Positions 19,938 through 30,200 of a DNA stretch of 62,509 nt are shown here, in pieces. Numbering within the stretch: the stretch's first letter is position 1; each line of letters starts with the position of its first letter. The stretch comes from Pseudomonadales bacterium (GTDB lineage Bacteria > Pseudomonadota > Gammaproteobacteria > Pseudomonadales > Pseudohongiellaceae): assembly GCA_022827425.1 (NCBI GenBank), contig JAJDSZ010000019.1, forward strand, positions 1-62,509. The letters are read 5' to 3'. The translations under genes were made by a program, and so were the position numbers. Under the pieces are notes generated by a model, which was not told the origin of the DNA, searched no databases, and saw nothing but the letters and a program-made list of their open reading frames with translations.

Positions 19938-20654
19938 ATGAGAATTCTACCGGCCGCACTGCTGGTCAGCGCGGCGCAGGCGGTTTCATTTTCCGCCGCC
20001 CAGGCCCAGGATACAACCAGCCTCGAAAGCGAAGACGACCGGATCGCCTATGCCATCGGCATGAATGTGGGCATGAACGTCATGTCCCAGGGCTTGCTCG
20101 AAGGGCTTGACGTTGACCTGTTTGTGGCTGGAATCACCGACTCCATGGATGGCGAATTCAGCCTGGGCATGGAGGAGATGTCTGCCGCGCTGGATACCTT
20201 CCAGCAACGCCAGCAGGAACTGATGGAGCGGCAGATGGAAGAAACCCGGGCCGCCGCCGCGGAAACCCTTGCCGCCGGCCAGGAATTCCTGTCCCGGAAC
20301 GGCGAGCGCGGCGAAGTCGTCACACTGGATTCCGGCCTGCAGTACGAAGTGCTGGAAAACGGTCCGGGCGGCGCATCGCCGGGCGCCGGGGATGCCGTAC
20401 TCGCCCATTATCACGGCACCCTGACCGACGGCTCGGTATTCGACAGCTCCGTGGACCGGGGCGAGCCGGCGCAATTCGCCCTGTCCCAGGTGATTCCCGG
20501 CTGGACCGAGGCGCTGCAACTGATGAGCGTGGGCGACCATTGGCGGCTCTTCATTCCGGCGGACCTGGCCTATGGCGAATCCTCGCCCACCCCGGCGATT
20601 CCACCCAATTCGGTGTTGATTTTCGATGTGGAGTTGCTGGAAATCGTTGACTGA
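19938..20654 (+). CDS. FKBP-type peptidyl-prolyl isomerase (FkpA/Mip-like)
   Basis: Periplasmic folding helper. Signal peptide (about 1-23, cleavage after AQA), an N-terminal helical dimerisation region rich in Gln/Glu (about 25-115), and a C-terminal FKBP domain (GDAVLAHYHGTLTDGSVFDSS; then IPGWTEAL and PADLAYGE). 238 residues. ATG at 19938 with a GAGGAAG ribosome site 7 bases upstream; the longer reading to 19863 has no such site. Confidence 0.9.
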   Translation: MRILPAALLVSAAQAVSFSAAQAQDTTSLESEDDRIAYAIGMNVGMNVMSQGLLEGLDVDLFVAGITDSMDGEFSLGMEEMSAALDTFQQRQQELMERQMEETRAAAAETLAAGQEFLSRNGERGEVVTLDSGLQYEVLENGPGGASPGAGDAVLAHYHGTLTDGSVFDSSVDRGEPAQFALSQVIPGWTEALQLMSVGDHWRLFIPADLAYGESSPTPAIPPNSVLIFDVELLEIVD

Positions 20655-20683
20655 ATAACGGACGCGCCGTCCCGTCTCGCCCC

Positions 20684-21985
20684 ATGACTGATCCGGCCCT
20701 GCCCGAGGATTTGCTGGACTTCATCCGGCGCTCGCCCACGCCATACCACGTGGTGGACAATGCCCGCCTCATGCTGCGTGATGCGGGCTTTCGGCATTTG
20801 ACGGAAACCAAACCCTGGCCCGATGCCGTCAGCGCCGGATTCGTCACCCGCGATGACGGTTCCCTGATCGCCTTTCGCGGCGGCCGCAAGCCCTTGCTTG
20901 AAAACGGCCTGCGTCTGGCGGGCGTCCACACCGACAGCCCCTGTCTGCGGCTGCGGCCAAACCCGACCCGGGAAAGCCAGGGCTATGGCCAGTTCAGCGT
21001 GGAAACCTATGGCGGCGTGCTGTTGCATCCCTGGTACGACCGCGACCTGTCTCTGGCCGGCCGCATCAGCGGGTTGGACGATGCGGGCGGCCTGGTCTCT
21101 TCCCTGATCGATTTTCGCGATCCCGTCGCCTTCATTCCCAGCCTGGCGATCCATCTCGATCGGGAGGCCAACAAGGGCCGCAATATCAATCCCCAGACTG
21201 AACTGTCGCCGGTGGTCCTGCGGCTTGGGGAGGGCGAGTCCTTCGACCTGGAGGAGGTCCTGCTCGAACGCATCAGGCGCGACCGGCCCGAAGCCGGTTT
21301 TGCCAGGGTGCTGTCCTGGGATTTGCTGCTGTACGATACCCAGCCGCCGGCCCGGGTGGGGATCCATGGCGAGTTTATCGCTTCCGCCCGGCTGGACAAT
21401 CTGCTGAGCGCCTTTGTGGCGTTGCGGGCCCTGCTCGATGCGGAGGATGAATACGCTTCGGTGATCGTCTGCAACGATCACGAGGAAGTCGGCAGCGTTT
21501 CCGCTTCCGGCGCCAGGGGCACTTTCCTCAGCGCCGTGCTCGAACGCCTGATCTCGGAGGAGGACAAGGGCGCCGGCGGTTTCAGCCGGCTCATGCAAAA
21601 TTCCCTCATGCTTTCGGTGGACAACGCCCACGGCGTCCATCCCAACTTCGCCGACCGCCACGACGGCGGACATCGCCCCATGCTCAATGGCGGCCCGGTG
21701 ATCAAGATCAATGCCAACCAGCGTTATGCCGGCAGCAGCCGCTCGGTGGCGCTGTTCAAGGCGCTTTGCGGGAAAACCGGCGTGCCCTGGCAGTCATTTA
21801 CCAATCGCGCCGACCTCGCCTGTGGCAGCACCATCGGCCCGCTCACCGCCGCGGAGATTGGCATTCCAGTGCTCGACATCGGCGTTGCCCAGTTCGGCAT
21901 GCATTCGATTCGGGAGCTTGCGGGGAGTGAAGACCCCGGCCATTTGCTGCGCTGCATTACCGCTTTCTACAACCGGCTCGTCTGA
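20684..21985 (+). CDS. M18 family aspartyl/general aminopeptidase
   Basis: Dinuclear zinc aminopeptidase family, 433 residues, normal length. Metal and active-site segments are visible: GVHTDSPCLRLRP near residues 80-92, NDHEEVGS near 265-272, and LACGSTIGP and GMHSIRE near the C-terminus. Cytoplasmic, no signal peptide. Stands alone; likely involved in peptide recycling. Confidence 0.93.
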   Translation: MTDPALPEDLLDFIRRSPTPYHVVDNARLMLRDAGFRHLTETKPWPDAVSAGFVTRDDGSLIAFRGGRKPLLENGLRLAGVHTDSPCLRLRPNPTRESQGYGQFSVETYGGVLLHPWYDRDLSLAGRISGLDDAGGLVSSLIDFRDPVAFIPSLAIHLDREANKGRNINPQTELSPVVLRLGEGESFDLEEVLLERIRRDRPEAGFARVLSWDLLLYDTQPPARVGIHGEFIASARLDNLLSAFVALRALLDAEDEYASVIVCNDHEEVGSVSASGARGTFLSAVLERLISEEDKGAGGFSRLMQNSLMLSVDNAHGVHPNFADRHDGGHRPMLNGGPVIKINANQRYAGSSRSVALFKALCGKTGVPWQSFTNRADLACGSTIGPLTAAEIGIPVLDIGVAQFGMHSIRELAGSEDPGHLLRCITAFYNRLV

Positions 21986-22307
21986 ATCAGGCGCCTTGCC
22001 GCCGCAGACTGCGTATCGGAAAACGCAGGGGGTCCAGGGCCGCTCCCTGGGCCGCGGCAATCTCCGCCGGTCGGGCTCGCCGGTGCGCACAGGGTATGCA
22101 TCCCCGCCGCCGTGCTTGTATTGGCGTCAGGTTTCTTGAAATTCATTCCCGAGACACTTCCCCCGCTGTCAATAACTCTATCATGGGAGCATGGGCTCAT
22201 GGCCCTGCCTTTGCCGGGCTGTGGTTGTTCGCTCGCGGGCGGCATGATAGCTTGACGCCACTCGCCCGTGCCGGAATTGGTCATTGATCTGACGGAGTTT
22301 GACTGCG
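21986..22307. other. Gap with no recognised gene
   Basis: About 320 bp between the M18 aminopeptidase and the small membrane protein. No family-like reading frame, tRNA or terminator with a T-run was found. It lacks the GTCATTCC-type core that fills other large gaps here. A GGAG at 22294-22297 serves the downstream GTG start. Confidence 0.5.
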
Positions 22308-22649
22308 GTGAACGTGTTTCGATACTTCCTTGGGGCATTCCTCGCCGTGCTGCTGATCTACACCGCCATTGTTGTCCTGAATCATGGCGCGAACCTGCTG
22401 CCGGTGTTTTTCGGCGATATGGCGCGGATGGGCTGGGCTGGCCAGTTCAATCTGGATTTTGCCGGTTTCCTCCTGCTGTCCGGCATCTGGACCGTCTGGC
22501 GCAACGGTTTTACCCCGGCAGCCTGGGGGCTGGGCATTCTGGCATTGTTTTTCGGCATGCTGTTCCTGACGATCTACCTGCTTTTCCTGATCTCGCGGGA
22601 GCGGGGCGACCTGAAGCGGATATTGCTGGGACCCGCGCGCGCAAGTTGA
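22308..22649 (+). CDS. Small membrane protein, DUF2834-like
   Basis: 113 residues with three hydrophobic segments (about 5-25, 43-63, 72-93). The pattern of an N-terminal helix, a loop with FF, a QFN-DF segment, then IWTVWR resembles the DUF2834 family; the match is from memory and weak, and the function is unknown. GTG at 22308 has GGAG ten bases upstream; the TTG at 22299 would place that site too close. Confidence 0.55.
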   Translation: MNVFRYFLGAFLAVLLIYTAIVVLNHGANLLPVFFGDMARMGWAGQFNLDFAGFLLLSGIWTVWRNGFTPAAWGLGILALFFGMLFLTIYLLFLISRERGDLKRILLGPARAS

Positions 22650-22698
22650 ATCCCGTTTGCGATAGAATCCACCGGCGATTGAACCGGACGAATCCGCC

Positions 22699-23797
22699 AT
22701 GCTCGAAATCAGCAGCCAACTCAACAAACTCAGGGAACTCTCCAAGCGTACCGAAAGTCTCAGGGGGTATCTTTGACTATGCCGCCAAACGCGAACGCCT
22801 GACCGAGGTGGAGCTCGAACTTGCCGAGCCCTCGGTATGGGAGAAGCCCGAGCGCGCCCAGGCATTGGGCAGGGAACAATCCGGGCTTGCCGGAGCAATC
22901 GGCGCAATCGACGAGTTGGAAACCGGCGTGGCGGAATTGCGCGAGTGGTTCGTCCTCGCCCGGGAAGCCGACGACGGCGAACTGCTGCGGGAAGCCGACG
23001 CCGAACTGGAGAAGCTGCTGGGGAAGCTCGAGGCGCTGGAATTCCGCCGCATGTTCGCCGGAGAAAGGGACCCGGCCAATGCCTGGCTCGAGATTCAGGC
23101 CGGCTCCGGGGGCACCGAAGCCCAGGACTGGGCGGAAATGATGTTGCGGATGTATCTGCGCTGGGCCGAAGACAAGGGTTTCGACACCGAACTCACCGAG
23201 GCCTCCGGCGGCGATGTGGCGGGAATCAAGAGCGCCACGGTGCATGTGCGGGGAGACTACGCCTTCGGCTGGCTGCGCACCGAGACCGGCGTCCACCGGC
23301 TGGTGCGAAAATCGCCTTTTGATTCCGGCAACCGACGCCATACTTCCTTTGCCGCGGTATTCGTCTCGCCGGAGATCGAGGACGATATCGAGGTGAATCT
23401 CGACATGAGCGAAGTCCGGGTGGACACCTACCGCTCCAGCGGCGCCGGCGGGCAGCATGTCAACAAGACCGATTCCGCCGTGCGGCTGACCCATGAGCCC
23501 TCGGGCATCGTGGTGCAATGCCAGAACCAGCGCTCCCAGCACAAGAACAGGGAAATGGCCATCAGGCAACTCAAGGCGAAACTCTACGAAATGGAGGAAC
23601 TGCGCCGCAGGGAGCAGTCCCGGAACATCGAGGAATCCAAGGACGATATCGGCTGGGGCAGCCAGATTCGCTCCTATGTGCTCGATTCCTCCCGCATCAA
23701 GGATTTGCGCACCGGCGCCGAGACCAGCAATACCGGCGCCGTGCTCGACGGCAAACTCGACCCATTCATCGAAGCCAGCCTCAAGTCTGGATTGTAG
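22699..23797 (+). CDS. prfB: Peptide chain release factor 2, with programmed +1 frameshift
   Basis: Terminates translation at UGA and UAA. The first 25 codons (from ATG 22699) end in an in-frame TGA at 22774-22776 inside AGGGGGTATCTTTGAC, the classic autoregulatory slip site with an internal Shine-Dalgarno-like AGGGGG and CTT-TGA-C. Reading +1 from 22775 continues for 340 codons, total 365. The stop-codon tripeptide SPF and the catalytic GGQ (in [11 protein letters not shown]) are present. Low RF2 makes ribosomes pause and slip, raising RF2. Followed by lysS, as in E. coli. Confidence 0.97.
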
Positions 23798-23804
23798 GAA
23801 CATC

Positions 23805-25304
23805 ATGTCGGCACAAGAAGACGATTCCGAACACCGGCTCACCGCCGAGCGGCGGCGCAAGCTCGGGCTGCTGCGCGAGCGGGGCAGGGCGTACCCCAAT
23901 GATTTCCGGCCTTCGGACAGCGCCGAAGGAGTCAGAAAAGCCTTTGGAGAACTGAACGCCGAAGAACTCCAATCGGCGGGGAAACAGGTCAGCCTCGCCG
24001 GGCGCATCATCCGCATGCGCGGGCCTTTTCTCGTGATCGACGACGGCAGCGACGCGGGGCCGATGCAGTTGTATCTCGACAACCGGCAGTTGGCGCCGGA
24101 GCTGGCGGAATTGCACAAATTGCTGGACCTTGGCGACATCATCGGCGCCACCGGAGAGCTGTTCCGCACCGGCAAGGGGGAATTGACCGCGCGGGTGGCG
24201 GAGTTCAGCCTGCTGGGCAAATCCCTGCGGCCATTGCCCGACAAGCACCACGGCCTCAGCGATACCGAACTGCGCTACCGCCGCCGCTATTTGGATCTGA
24301 TCGCCAACCCGGAGACGCGGCGGCGTTTTGCCGATCGCTCGCGCATCCTGCGCGCCATCCGCGGCTATTTCGAAGGCAGGGGCTTCATGGAAGTGGAAAC
24401 GCCCATGCTGCAACACATTCCCGGCGGGGCCGCGGCGCGTCCGTTCGCCACCCACCACAATTCCCTCGACCTGCCCATGTATCTGCGGGTGGCGCCGGAA
24501 CTCTATCTCAAGCGCCTGCTCGTGGGCGGTTATGGCAAGGTTTTCGAACTCAACCGCAATTTCCGCAACGAAGGGCTTTCCACCCGCCACAATCCCGAAT
24601 TCACCATGCTGGAGTTTTATCAGGCTTATGCGGTACACAGCGACTTCATGGACCTTACCGAAGACCTGCTGCGAACCGTGGCCCGGGAAGTTTTGGGCCA
24701 GACCCGCATCCACTGGCAGGGCAGCGAGATTGATTTGGCCGGGGAGTTTCGCCGCATGAGCCTGCGAGAGTCCGTACTGGAGCATTGCCGCGCCATTTCC
24801 GATCCGTCGCAGCTTGCCAGTCTGGCAAATTTGCGGTCCACAGCCACCGAACTTGAAGTTCCCTTCGATCCGGCCTGGGGTGAAGGCAAGCTGCTGCTGG
24901 AAATTTTCGAGCAAAAGGTGGAGCCGCAGCTTTTCGACCCGACATTCATCACCGATTACCCCACCGAAGTATCGCCCCTGTCCCGGCGCAACGATGATAA
25001 TCCGAAGTTCGCCGACCGCTTCGAGTTGTTCATCGCCGGCCAGGAGCTCGCCAACGGCTTTTCCGAACTCAACGACCCGGAAGATCAGGCCGAGCGCTTT
25101 CGCGCCCAGGCCGCCAGACGCGAATCCGGCGATCAGGAAGCCATGTATTTTGACGAGGACTACATCACCGCCCTGGAATACGGCATGCCGCCCGCCGCCG
25201 GCGAGGGGCTTGGCATCGACCGGCTGGTGATGCTGCTCACCGACTCTCCCTCCATCAAGGATGTGCTGCTGTTTCCCCACATGCGGCCGGAACATGCCGG
25301 CTGA
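23805..25304 (+). CDS. lysS: Lysyl-tRNA synthetase, class II
   Basis: Charges tRNA-Lys. N-terminal OB-fold anticodon-binding domain (about 55-150), then the class II catalytic core: motif 2 region [18 protein letters not shown] and motif 3 [10 protein letters not shown] near the C-terminus. 499 residues. ATG at 23805, eight bases after prfB. Its end overlaps ung by 11 bp. Confidence 0.97.
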   Translation: MSAQEDDSEHRLTAERRRKLGLLRERGRAYPNDFRPSDSAEGVRKAFGELNAEELQSAGKQVSLAGRIIRMRGPFLVIDDGSDAGPMQLYLDNRQLAPELAELHKLLDLGDIIGATGELFRTGKGELTARVAEFSLLGKSLRPLPDKHHGLSDTELRYRRRYLDLIANPETRRRFADRSRILRAIRGYFEGRGFMEVETPMLQHIPGGAAARPFATHHNSLDLPMYLRVAPELYLKRLLVGGYGKVFELNRNFRNEGLSTRHNPEFTMLEFYQAYAVHSDFMDLTEDLLRTVAREVLGQTRIHWQGSEIDLAGEFRRMSLRESVLEHCRAISDPSQLASLANLRSTATELEVPFDPAWGEGKLLLEIFEQKVEPQLFDPTFITDYPTEVSPLSRRNDDNPKFADRFELFIAGQELANGFSELNDPEDQAERFRAQAARRESGDQEAMYFDEDYITALEYGMPPAAGEGLGIDRLVMLLTDSPSIKDVLLFPHMRPEHAG

Positions 25305-25995
25305 GCCGGCCCGCCAGATCAGGCTCGAAGCATCCTGGCTGGAACAGCTCGGCGGCGAATTCGAACAATCCCACATGCGCGAACTCAGCGCCTTCCTGCG
25401 GCGGGAGAAAGCCGCCGGCAAGCGGATTTTCCCGCCGGGGGACAGGATCTTTCATGCCCTGGACGCAACGCCATTCCCTGCGGTCAAGGCGGTGATTCTT
25501 GGCCAGGACCCGTACCACGGCCCGGGTCAGGCACACGGGCTGTGTTTTTCGGTGCCGCCGGGGGTGGCGCCGCCGCCATCGCTCAGGAATATCTTTCAGG
25601 AATTGCAAAATGACCTGGGTTGCGAGGCGCCGCCACACGGCTGCCTGGAACACTGGGCGCGGCAGGGCGTGCTTCTGCTCAATGCCGTGCTCACGGTGGA
25701 GGCGCGCAAGGCGGCGTCCCATCAGGGCAAGGGCTGGGAGCGGTTCACCGACCGCATCGTGGAAGCGCTCAATGCAAGACGCGAAGGGCTGGTGTTTCTG
25801 CTCTGGGGCGCCCATGCCCAGCGCAAGGGGGCGATCATCGACCGGGCGAGACACCAGGTCTTGAGCGCCTCCCATCCCTCGCCTTTCTCCGCCGACCGGG
25901 GCTTCTTCGGCTGCCGGCATTTCTCCCTCGCCAACGAGTACTTGCAGGCAAATGGAGTGGACGGTATCGATTGGCAATTGCCGTCGCAGCCCTGA
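25294..25995 (+). CDS. ung: Uracil-DNA glycosylase
   Basis: Removes uracil from DNA. The catalytic [14 protein letters not shown] (about residues 69-82) and the HPSPFS leucine-loop motif near residue 195 are both present. 233 residues. ATG at 25294 lies inside the 3' end of lysS; the longer reading to 25261 adds cysteine-rich residues that are not family-like. Confidence 0.96.
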   Translation: MPAEPARQIRLEASWLEQLGGEFEQSHMRELSAFLRREKAAGKRIFPPGDRIFHALDATPFPAVKAVILGQDPYHGPGQAHGLCFSVPPGVAPPPSLRNIFQELQNDLGCEAPPHGCLEHWARQGVLLLNAVLTVEARKAASHQGKGWERFTDRIVEALNARREGLVFLLWGAHAQRKGAIIDRARHQVLSASHPSPFSADRGFFGCRHFSLANEYLQANGVDGIDWQLPSQP

Positions 25996-26118
25996 TTGTT
26001 CCTGGGAGCCTGCGCCGCGGGAATTCGCGAAAGCGAAAATTCCTTTTCGCCGCGCCCCTGCCCTTGTTGTCATTTTCAGCATACAGACAGGTGCGGCGGC
26101 AAGCCCGCGGCAAGATGC

Positions 26119-26475
26119 TCAGCCAGGGCGATAGCGGCAGCCGCTGGTGCAGGTCTCGCGCACTTCGACCTCCACCAACTCCGGCAGGGAAGGCCGCAGC
26201 CGCTCCCAGATCCAGATCGCCAGATTTTCGCTGGTGGGATTTTCCAGGCCTTCGATTTCGTTGAGATAGCCATGGTCCAGGCGATCAAACAGCGGCTGGA
26301 ACGCCGCCTTGATGTCGGCGAAATCCCGCACCCAGCCTTCCGGCTCCGAGAGGGGGCCTTGCGCAGTGATCCTGACCTGGAAGGAATGGCCGTGCAGGCG
26401 CGAGCATTTGTGCCCGGGCGGCAGATTGGGCAGGCGGTGCGCCGCCTCAATGCGGAACTCCTTGAAAATCTCCAT
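26119..26475 (-). CDS. queD: 6-carboxytetrahydropterin synthase QueD
   Basis: Second step of queuosine/7-deazaguanine synthesis, a zinc enzyme of the PTPS fold. Zinc ligands are in AAHRLP (residue about 12) and LHGHSF, and the catalytic cysteine is in [10 protein letters not shown]. 118 residues from the ATG at 26475; the longer reading to 26571 runs into the tRNA promoter. queC, queE and queF are not in this window. Confidence 0.92.
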   Translation of the reverse strand: MEIFKEFRIEAAHRLPNLPPGHKCSRLHGHSFQVRITAQGPLSEPEGWVRDFADIKAAFQPLFDRLDHGYLNEIEGLENPTSENLAIWIWERLRPSLPELVEVEVRETCTSGCRYRPG

Positions 26476-26544
26476 CGACCAAAATGCGCTTTGCCGCAGA
26501 AGCGGGCATTTTGCCACAACCCGCACACTTTGGCCTGCGCTTTG

Positions 26545-26572
26545 TTGACAGCGAACCTCAAGCAAGTACAAT
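26545..26572 (+). promoter_or_regulatory. Strong sigma-70 promoter of the tRNA pair
   Basis: TTGACA (26545-26550), 16-base spacer, TACAAT (26567-26572), followed by a GC-rich discriminator GCGCC, the pattern associated with stringent control of stable-RNA genes. The tRNA-Val begins 19 bases after the -10 box. Confidence 0.85.
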
Positions 26573-26590
26573 GCGCCTTCGCCTGAGCCT

Positions 26591-26666
26591 GGGTGGTTAG
26601 CTCAGTTGGAAGAGCGTCGCCCTTACAAGGCGAATGTCGGGGGTTCAAATCCCTCACCACCCACCA
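26591..26666 (+). tRNA. tRNA-Val (anticodon UAC)
   Basis: 76-nt cloverleaf with encoded CCA. Acceptor GGGTGGT pairs with ACCACCC; anticodon stem TCGCC/GGCGA with loop CTTACAA, anticodon TAC; T loop in GGGTTCAAATCCC; discriminator A. Confidence 0.97.
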
Positions 26667-26701
26667 AAGTCATCCTCGACCGGGTTGGCTTGCAGCACAA
26701 C

Positions 26702-26778
26702 GGACCGGTAGTTCAGTCGGTTAGAATGCCGGCCTGTCACGCCGGAGGTCGCGGGTTCGAGTCCCGTCCGGTCCGCCA
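26702..26778 (+). tRNA. tRNA-Asp (anticodon GUC)
   Basis: 77-nt cloverleaf with encoded CCA. Acceptor GGACCGG pairs with CCGGTCC, discriminator G; anticodon loop CTGTCAC, anticodon GTC; T loop in GGGTTCGAGTCCC. 35 bp after tRNA-Val, evidently cotranscribed. Confidence 0.97.
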
Positions 26779-26784
26779 TTTTGC

Positions 26785-27015
26785 TCAGGAATCGTCTCCC
26801 GCGTCCGGGCTTGGACCAGCTTGACGCGGCGGATTTTCCCGGGACTCTTCCGCAATGGCGGCGTCAAGCCACCTGGCTGTGGCGACCCGATCCTCAATGT
26901 CATCGAGATATTCCAGGATGGCCTGGCGGATATGGAACTGAATCGAGTTGCCGGTGAGCACGGCAAGCAGCGCGAGTTCGTTCTCCAGTTCCCGGGGCAA
27001 GTTCATTCTTACCAT
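26785..27015 (-). CDS. Orphan ribbon-helix-helix antitoxin-like protein
   Basis: 76 residues. A short beta strand (MVRMNLPREL) is followed by two helices with TGNSIQFHIRQAILEYLDDIED, the layout of RHH DNA-binding antitoxins that usually pair with a RelE/ParE toxin. No toxin lies on either side: downstream are tRNA genes, upstream is the smc promoter region. GGAGGG about ten bases before the ATG at 27015 is a good ribosome site. Either a solitary regulator or the survivor of a broken toxin-antitoxin module. Confidence 0.65.
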   Translation of the reverse strand: MVRMNLPRELENELALLAVLTGNSIQFHIRQAILEYLDDIEDRVATARWLDAAIAEESRENPPRQAGPSPDAGDDS

Positions 27016-27294
27016 GGGGCGATCCCTCCAGAGGGCTTCTGATTTTGGCGAAGTGGGTGCTGATCCCTCTGGTTGGGACTGGCTGTCCGTGCGTGAACGA
27101 TTATATGCGAGAGTCTCGGCAAATCACCCGCACCCGAGGCGACATTGGGTTGACAATGACGCGACGAGTCGAAGCGGGCGCATTGTGGCGGGAAACCGGG
27201 AAATTCGGCTACACTCCCCGTCGCAACCCAGGCGAAAGCCAGCCCCGGTTGCGGCCCGGCAATCCGGCGGAAGCGAACACAGACTGATTGATCC

Positions 27295-30200
27295 ATGCGA
27301 TTGAAATGTATCAAGCTGGCCGGTTTCAAGTCATTTGTTAACCCAACCACGATCAACTTTCCTTCCAATATCTGCGCCGTTGTCGGCCCCAATGGCTGCG
27401 GCAAGTCCAATGTGATCGACGCGGTGCGCTGGGTCATGGGGGAAAGCTCGGCGCACAATCTGCGCAGCAGCCAGATGGCCGATGTCATTTTCGAAGGCAC
27501 CAGCGAGCGGAGCGCCGTGAGCCTCGCTTCCGTGGAACTCATACTCGACAACTCGGACCAGGGATTGCAGGGCGAATTCGCCGGCTATGCGGAAATCTCC
27601 ATCAAGCGCAAGGTCGAGCGCGGCGGCGAATCACAATACCTGCTGAACAACGCCAGATGCCGGCGGCGCGACATCACCGGCCTGTTTCTTGGCACCGGCC
27701 TCGGCCCCCGCAGCTATTCCATCGTCGAACAGGGCATGGTAAGCCGGCTGATCGAATCGCGGCCGGAAGAACTCCGGGTGTTTATCGAGGAAGCCGCGGG
27801 AATCTCCAAGTACCGCGAACGCCGCAGGGAAACCGCCTCGCGCATTAGCAGAACCCGGGACAATCTTGAGCGCCTCGCCGACCGCCGCAACGACTTGCGG
27901 AAGCAATTGCAGCATCTGGAACGGCAATCCCGCGCCGCCGACCGCTACCGCAAGCTGATGGAACAGCAACGCCTCATCGACGCCTGGGTCAACGCGCTGA
28001 GTTGGCGGGACCTGGCCGAGGACATGGCCGAATCCGCCCGCAAGCTGTCCGGACTCGATACCCGCAAGGAATCCATTATTGCCCGGCAGCGGGAAGAAGA
28101 GGCCGCCATCGAACGTGGCCGGGTGAAAAATGAGGAACTGCGCGGTGATGTTTCCAAAATTCAGGACAGGAGCATTGCAATCGGCAACGACATCGCCCGC
28201 ATCGAACAGGATATCAAGCATCATGACGAAAGCATGGAAAAGCTCAGGCAGGACCTGGAAGACACCCGCAGCGACTGGCAGCAGACCCGGGAAGCACTCG
28301 ATTCGGACCTGGGCCAGATCGCCCGGCTTGAAGCGGAACTCGAACGAATTGAACTGTCCATCAACACCGCCGCGGAGCGGGAGCAGGAATCTTCCCGGCT
28401 GGCGGCGGAAGCCGAGAACCGCCGCCAGCAAAGCGAGCAGCGCTGGAGCGAATTCAGTCTGGCGGCGGAGCAGCCAAGGCAGACCGCGCAAGTCGAACAG
28501 AACAGAATCAGCCAGTTGCAAAGCAATCTGGAGCGCGCCCGCAAGAGACAGGAAGCCCTGCGAGGCGAACTTGCCGGGCTGGAAACCGATCCTGCTGATT
28601 TCACGGCGGAAGAAGAACGCGCCGCAGAATTGAAAAAGGAACTGGAGTGCCTGCGCGAACGCCTCGGCAAGGCGGCGCAGGAGCTTGCCAGCGCCAGAAA
28701 ACTGCTGGAGGCCAGCGGCGAGGAACTTGACCGGGTCCGGGCCGAAGCCAGGCGGGCAAGCGGCCGCAAGGCCTCGCTCGACGCCCTGCAGCAGGCCGCC
28801 CTGGGCGATGACGACGCAGTGCTTGCCGAATGGCGCAAACGGCATGGCCTGGAAGACCGCGCCCGGCTTGGGGAAACCCTGGAAATCGCCGCAGGCTGGG
28901 AAACCGCGGTGGAACTCGTTCTCGGCGACCGCCTGCGCGGCATACCCGTGGAAAGCCTGTCTGCCGACTTGCTCGGGGATTTGCCGGGCGCCGATCTGAC
29001 CTTGCTGGATTTCGCCGGGAAAGCCGCTCGCGGCAGTCAGGCCGGCTTGTCTGCGCTTGCCGACAAACTCAGTCAAAAGACTGCCCTGGGAGGCTTGCTG
29101 TGGGGCGTGTATGTGGCGGAAAGCCTGGACGCCGCATTGGCGGCGCGTCCCGGTCTTGCCCCGGGCGAGTCGGTGGTTACCGCCGAAGGCGTCTGGGCAG
29201 GCGCAGACTGGGTGCAGATCAGCAAGGCTGATAGTGGGCAATCGGTGATTCTGCGGCAGGCCGCGCTGGATACCCTCGGCGCCGAGATCGCCAGGCTCGA
29301 GGAAAAATCACGGTCCCTGGGTCAGAAACGCGGCGGCTTTCGCGAATCACAGGCCAAAGCCGAACAGGAGCGCGAAAACTGCCTCGAACAGATTCAGCGA
29401 AAGACCGGCGAACTGAACCGGGTGCGCGCCGAAATCAATGCGCGACAGTCGCGTATTGAAAACGACATCGAACGAAGCCGCCGCATCGCTGAGGAACGCG
29501 ATGAATTACGGGCGCAAATGGAGCAGGATCAGGCCGGTCTTGCCCAGGCTGAGCAAGGTTTGCGGGCCGCCAGGAAACAAATGTCCGCTGACGCCAGCCG
29601 TCGCGAGCAACACCGGCAGGACCGGGAACGGGACCGGCAACGGCTTGTGGAATTGCGCGACAAGGCGGCCGGAGACAGGCAGGAATTGCATGATCTCGCC
29701 CTGAAACAGAATCAGTTCGCCACCCAAAGGGATTCCACCCGGCAAAACATGGATCGGATGGCGGTGCAGGTGCAACGCGCCGCCGAGCGGATCGGCAGCC
29801 TTCAGACCGCGCATGCGGAGGCGGCCGGCCCAGGCGAGGAACTGGAGCGGCAACTGCAGGAGAAACTCAAGGCGCATCAGGCCGTGCAGGTGGACCTGCA
29901 ACAGGCCAGGGCTGTTTACAATGCCGCGGAAGAGCAACAGCGGGAACGGGAAAAGAATCGCCGGCAATTGCAGCAGGAGTTGAATGAAATCAACGAAGAG
30001 ATCACCGAATGCCGGCTCGAAAGCAACAGTGCGGCCACCATGAGCGGGGAAAGGCGCAAATGGCTGGAACAGGCCGGACTGCAGCCCGAGCAGGTGCTGG
30101 AGGAGATTCCCGGGGAGCAGACGATTGCAAGCTGTGAGGAGGAACTGGGGAAAATCAAGTCCCGTATCGAGCGAATCGGCGCTGTCAATCTTGCGGCGGC

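Noticed and set aside
22299-22307. TTG start for the small membrane protein
   Set aside because: The GGAG site would end one base before it; GTG at 22308 has proper spacing.
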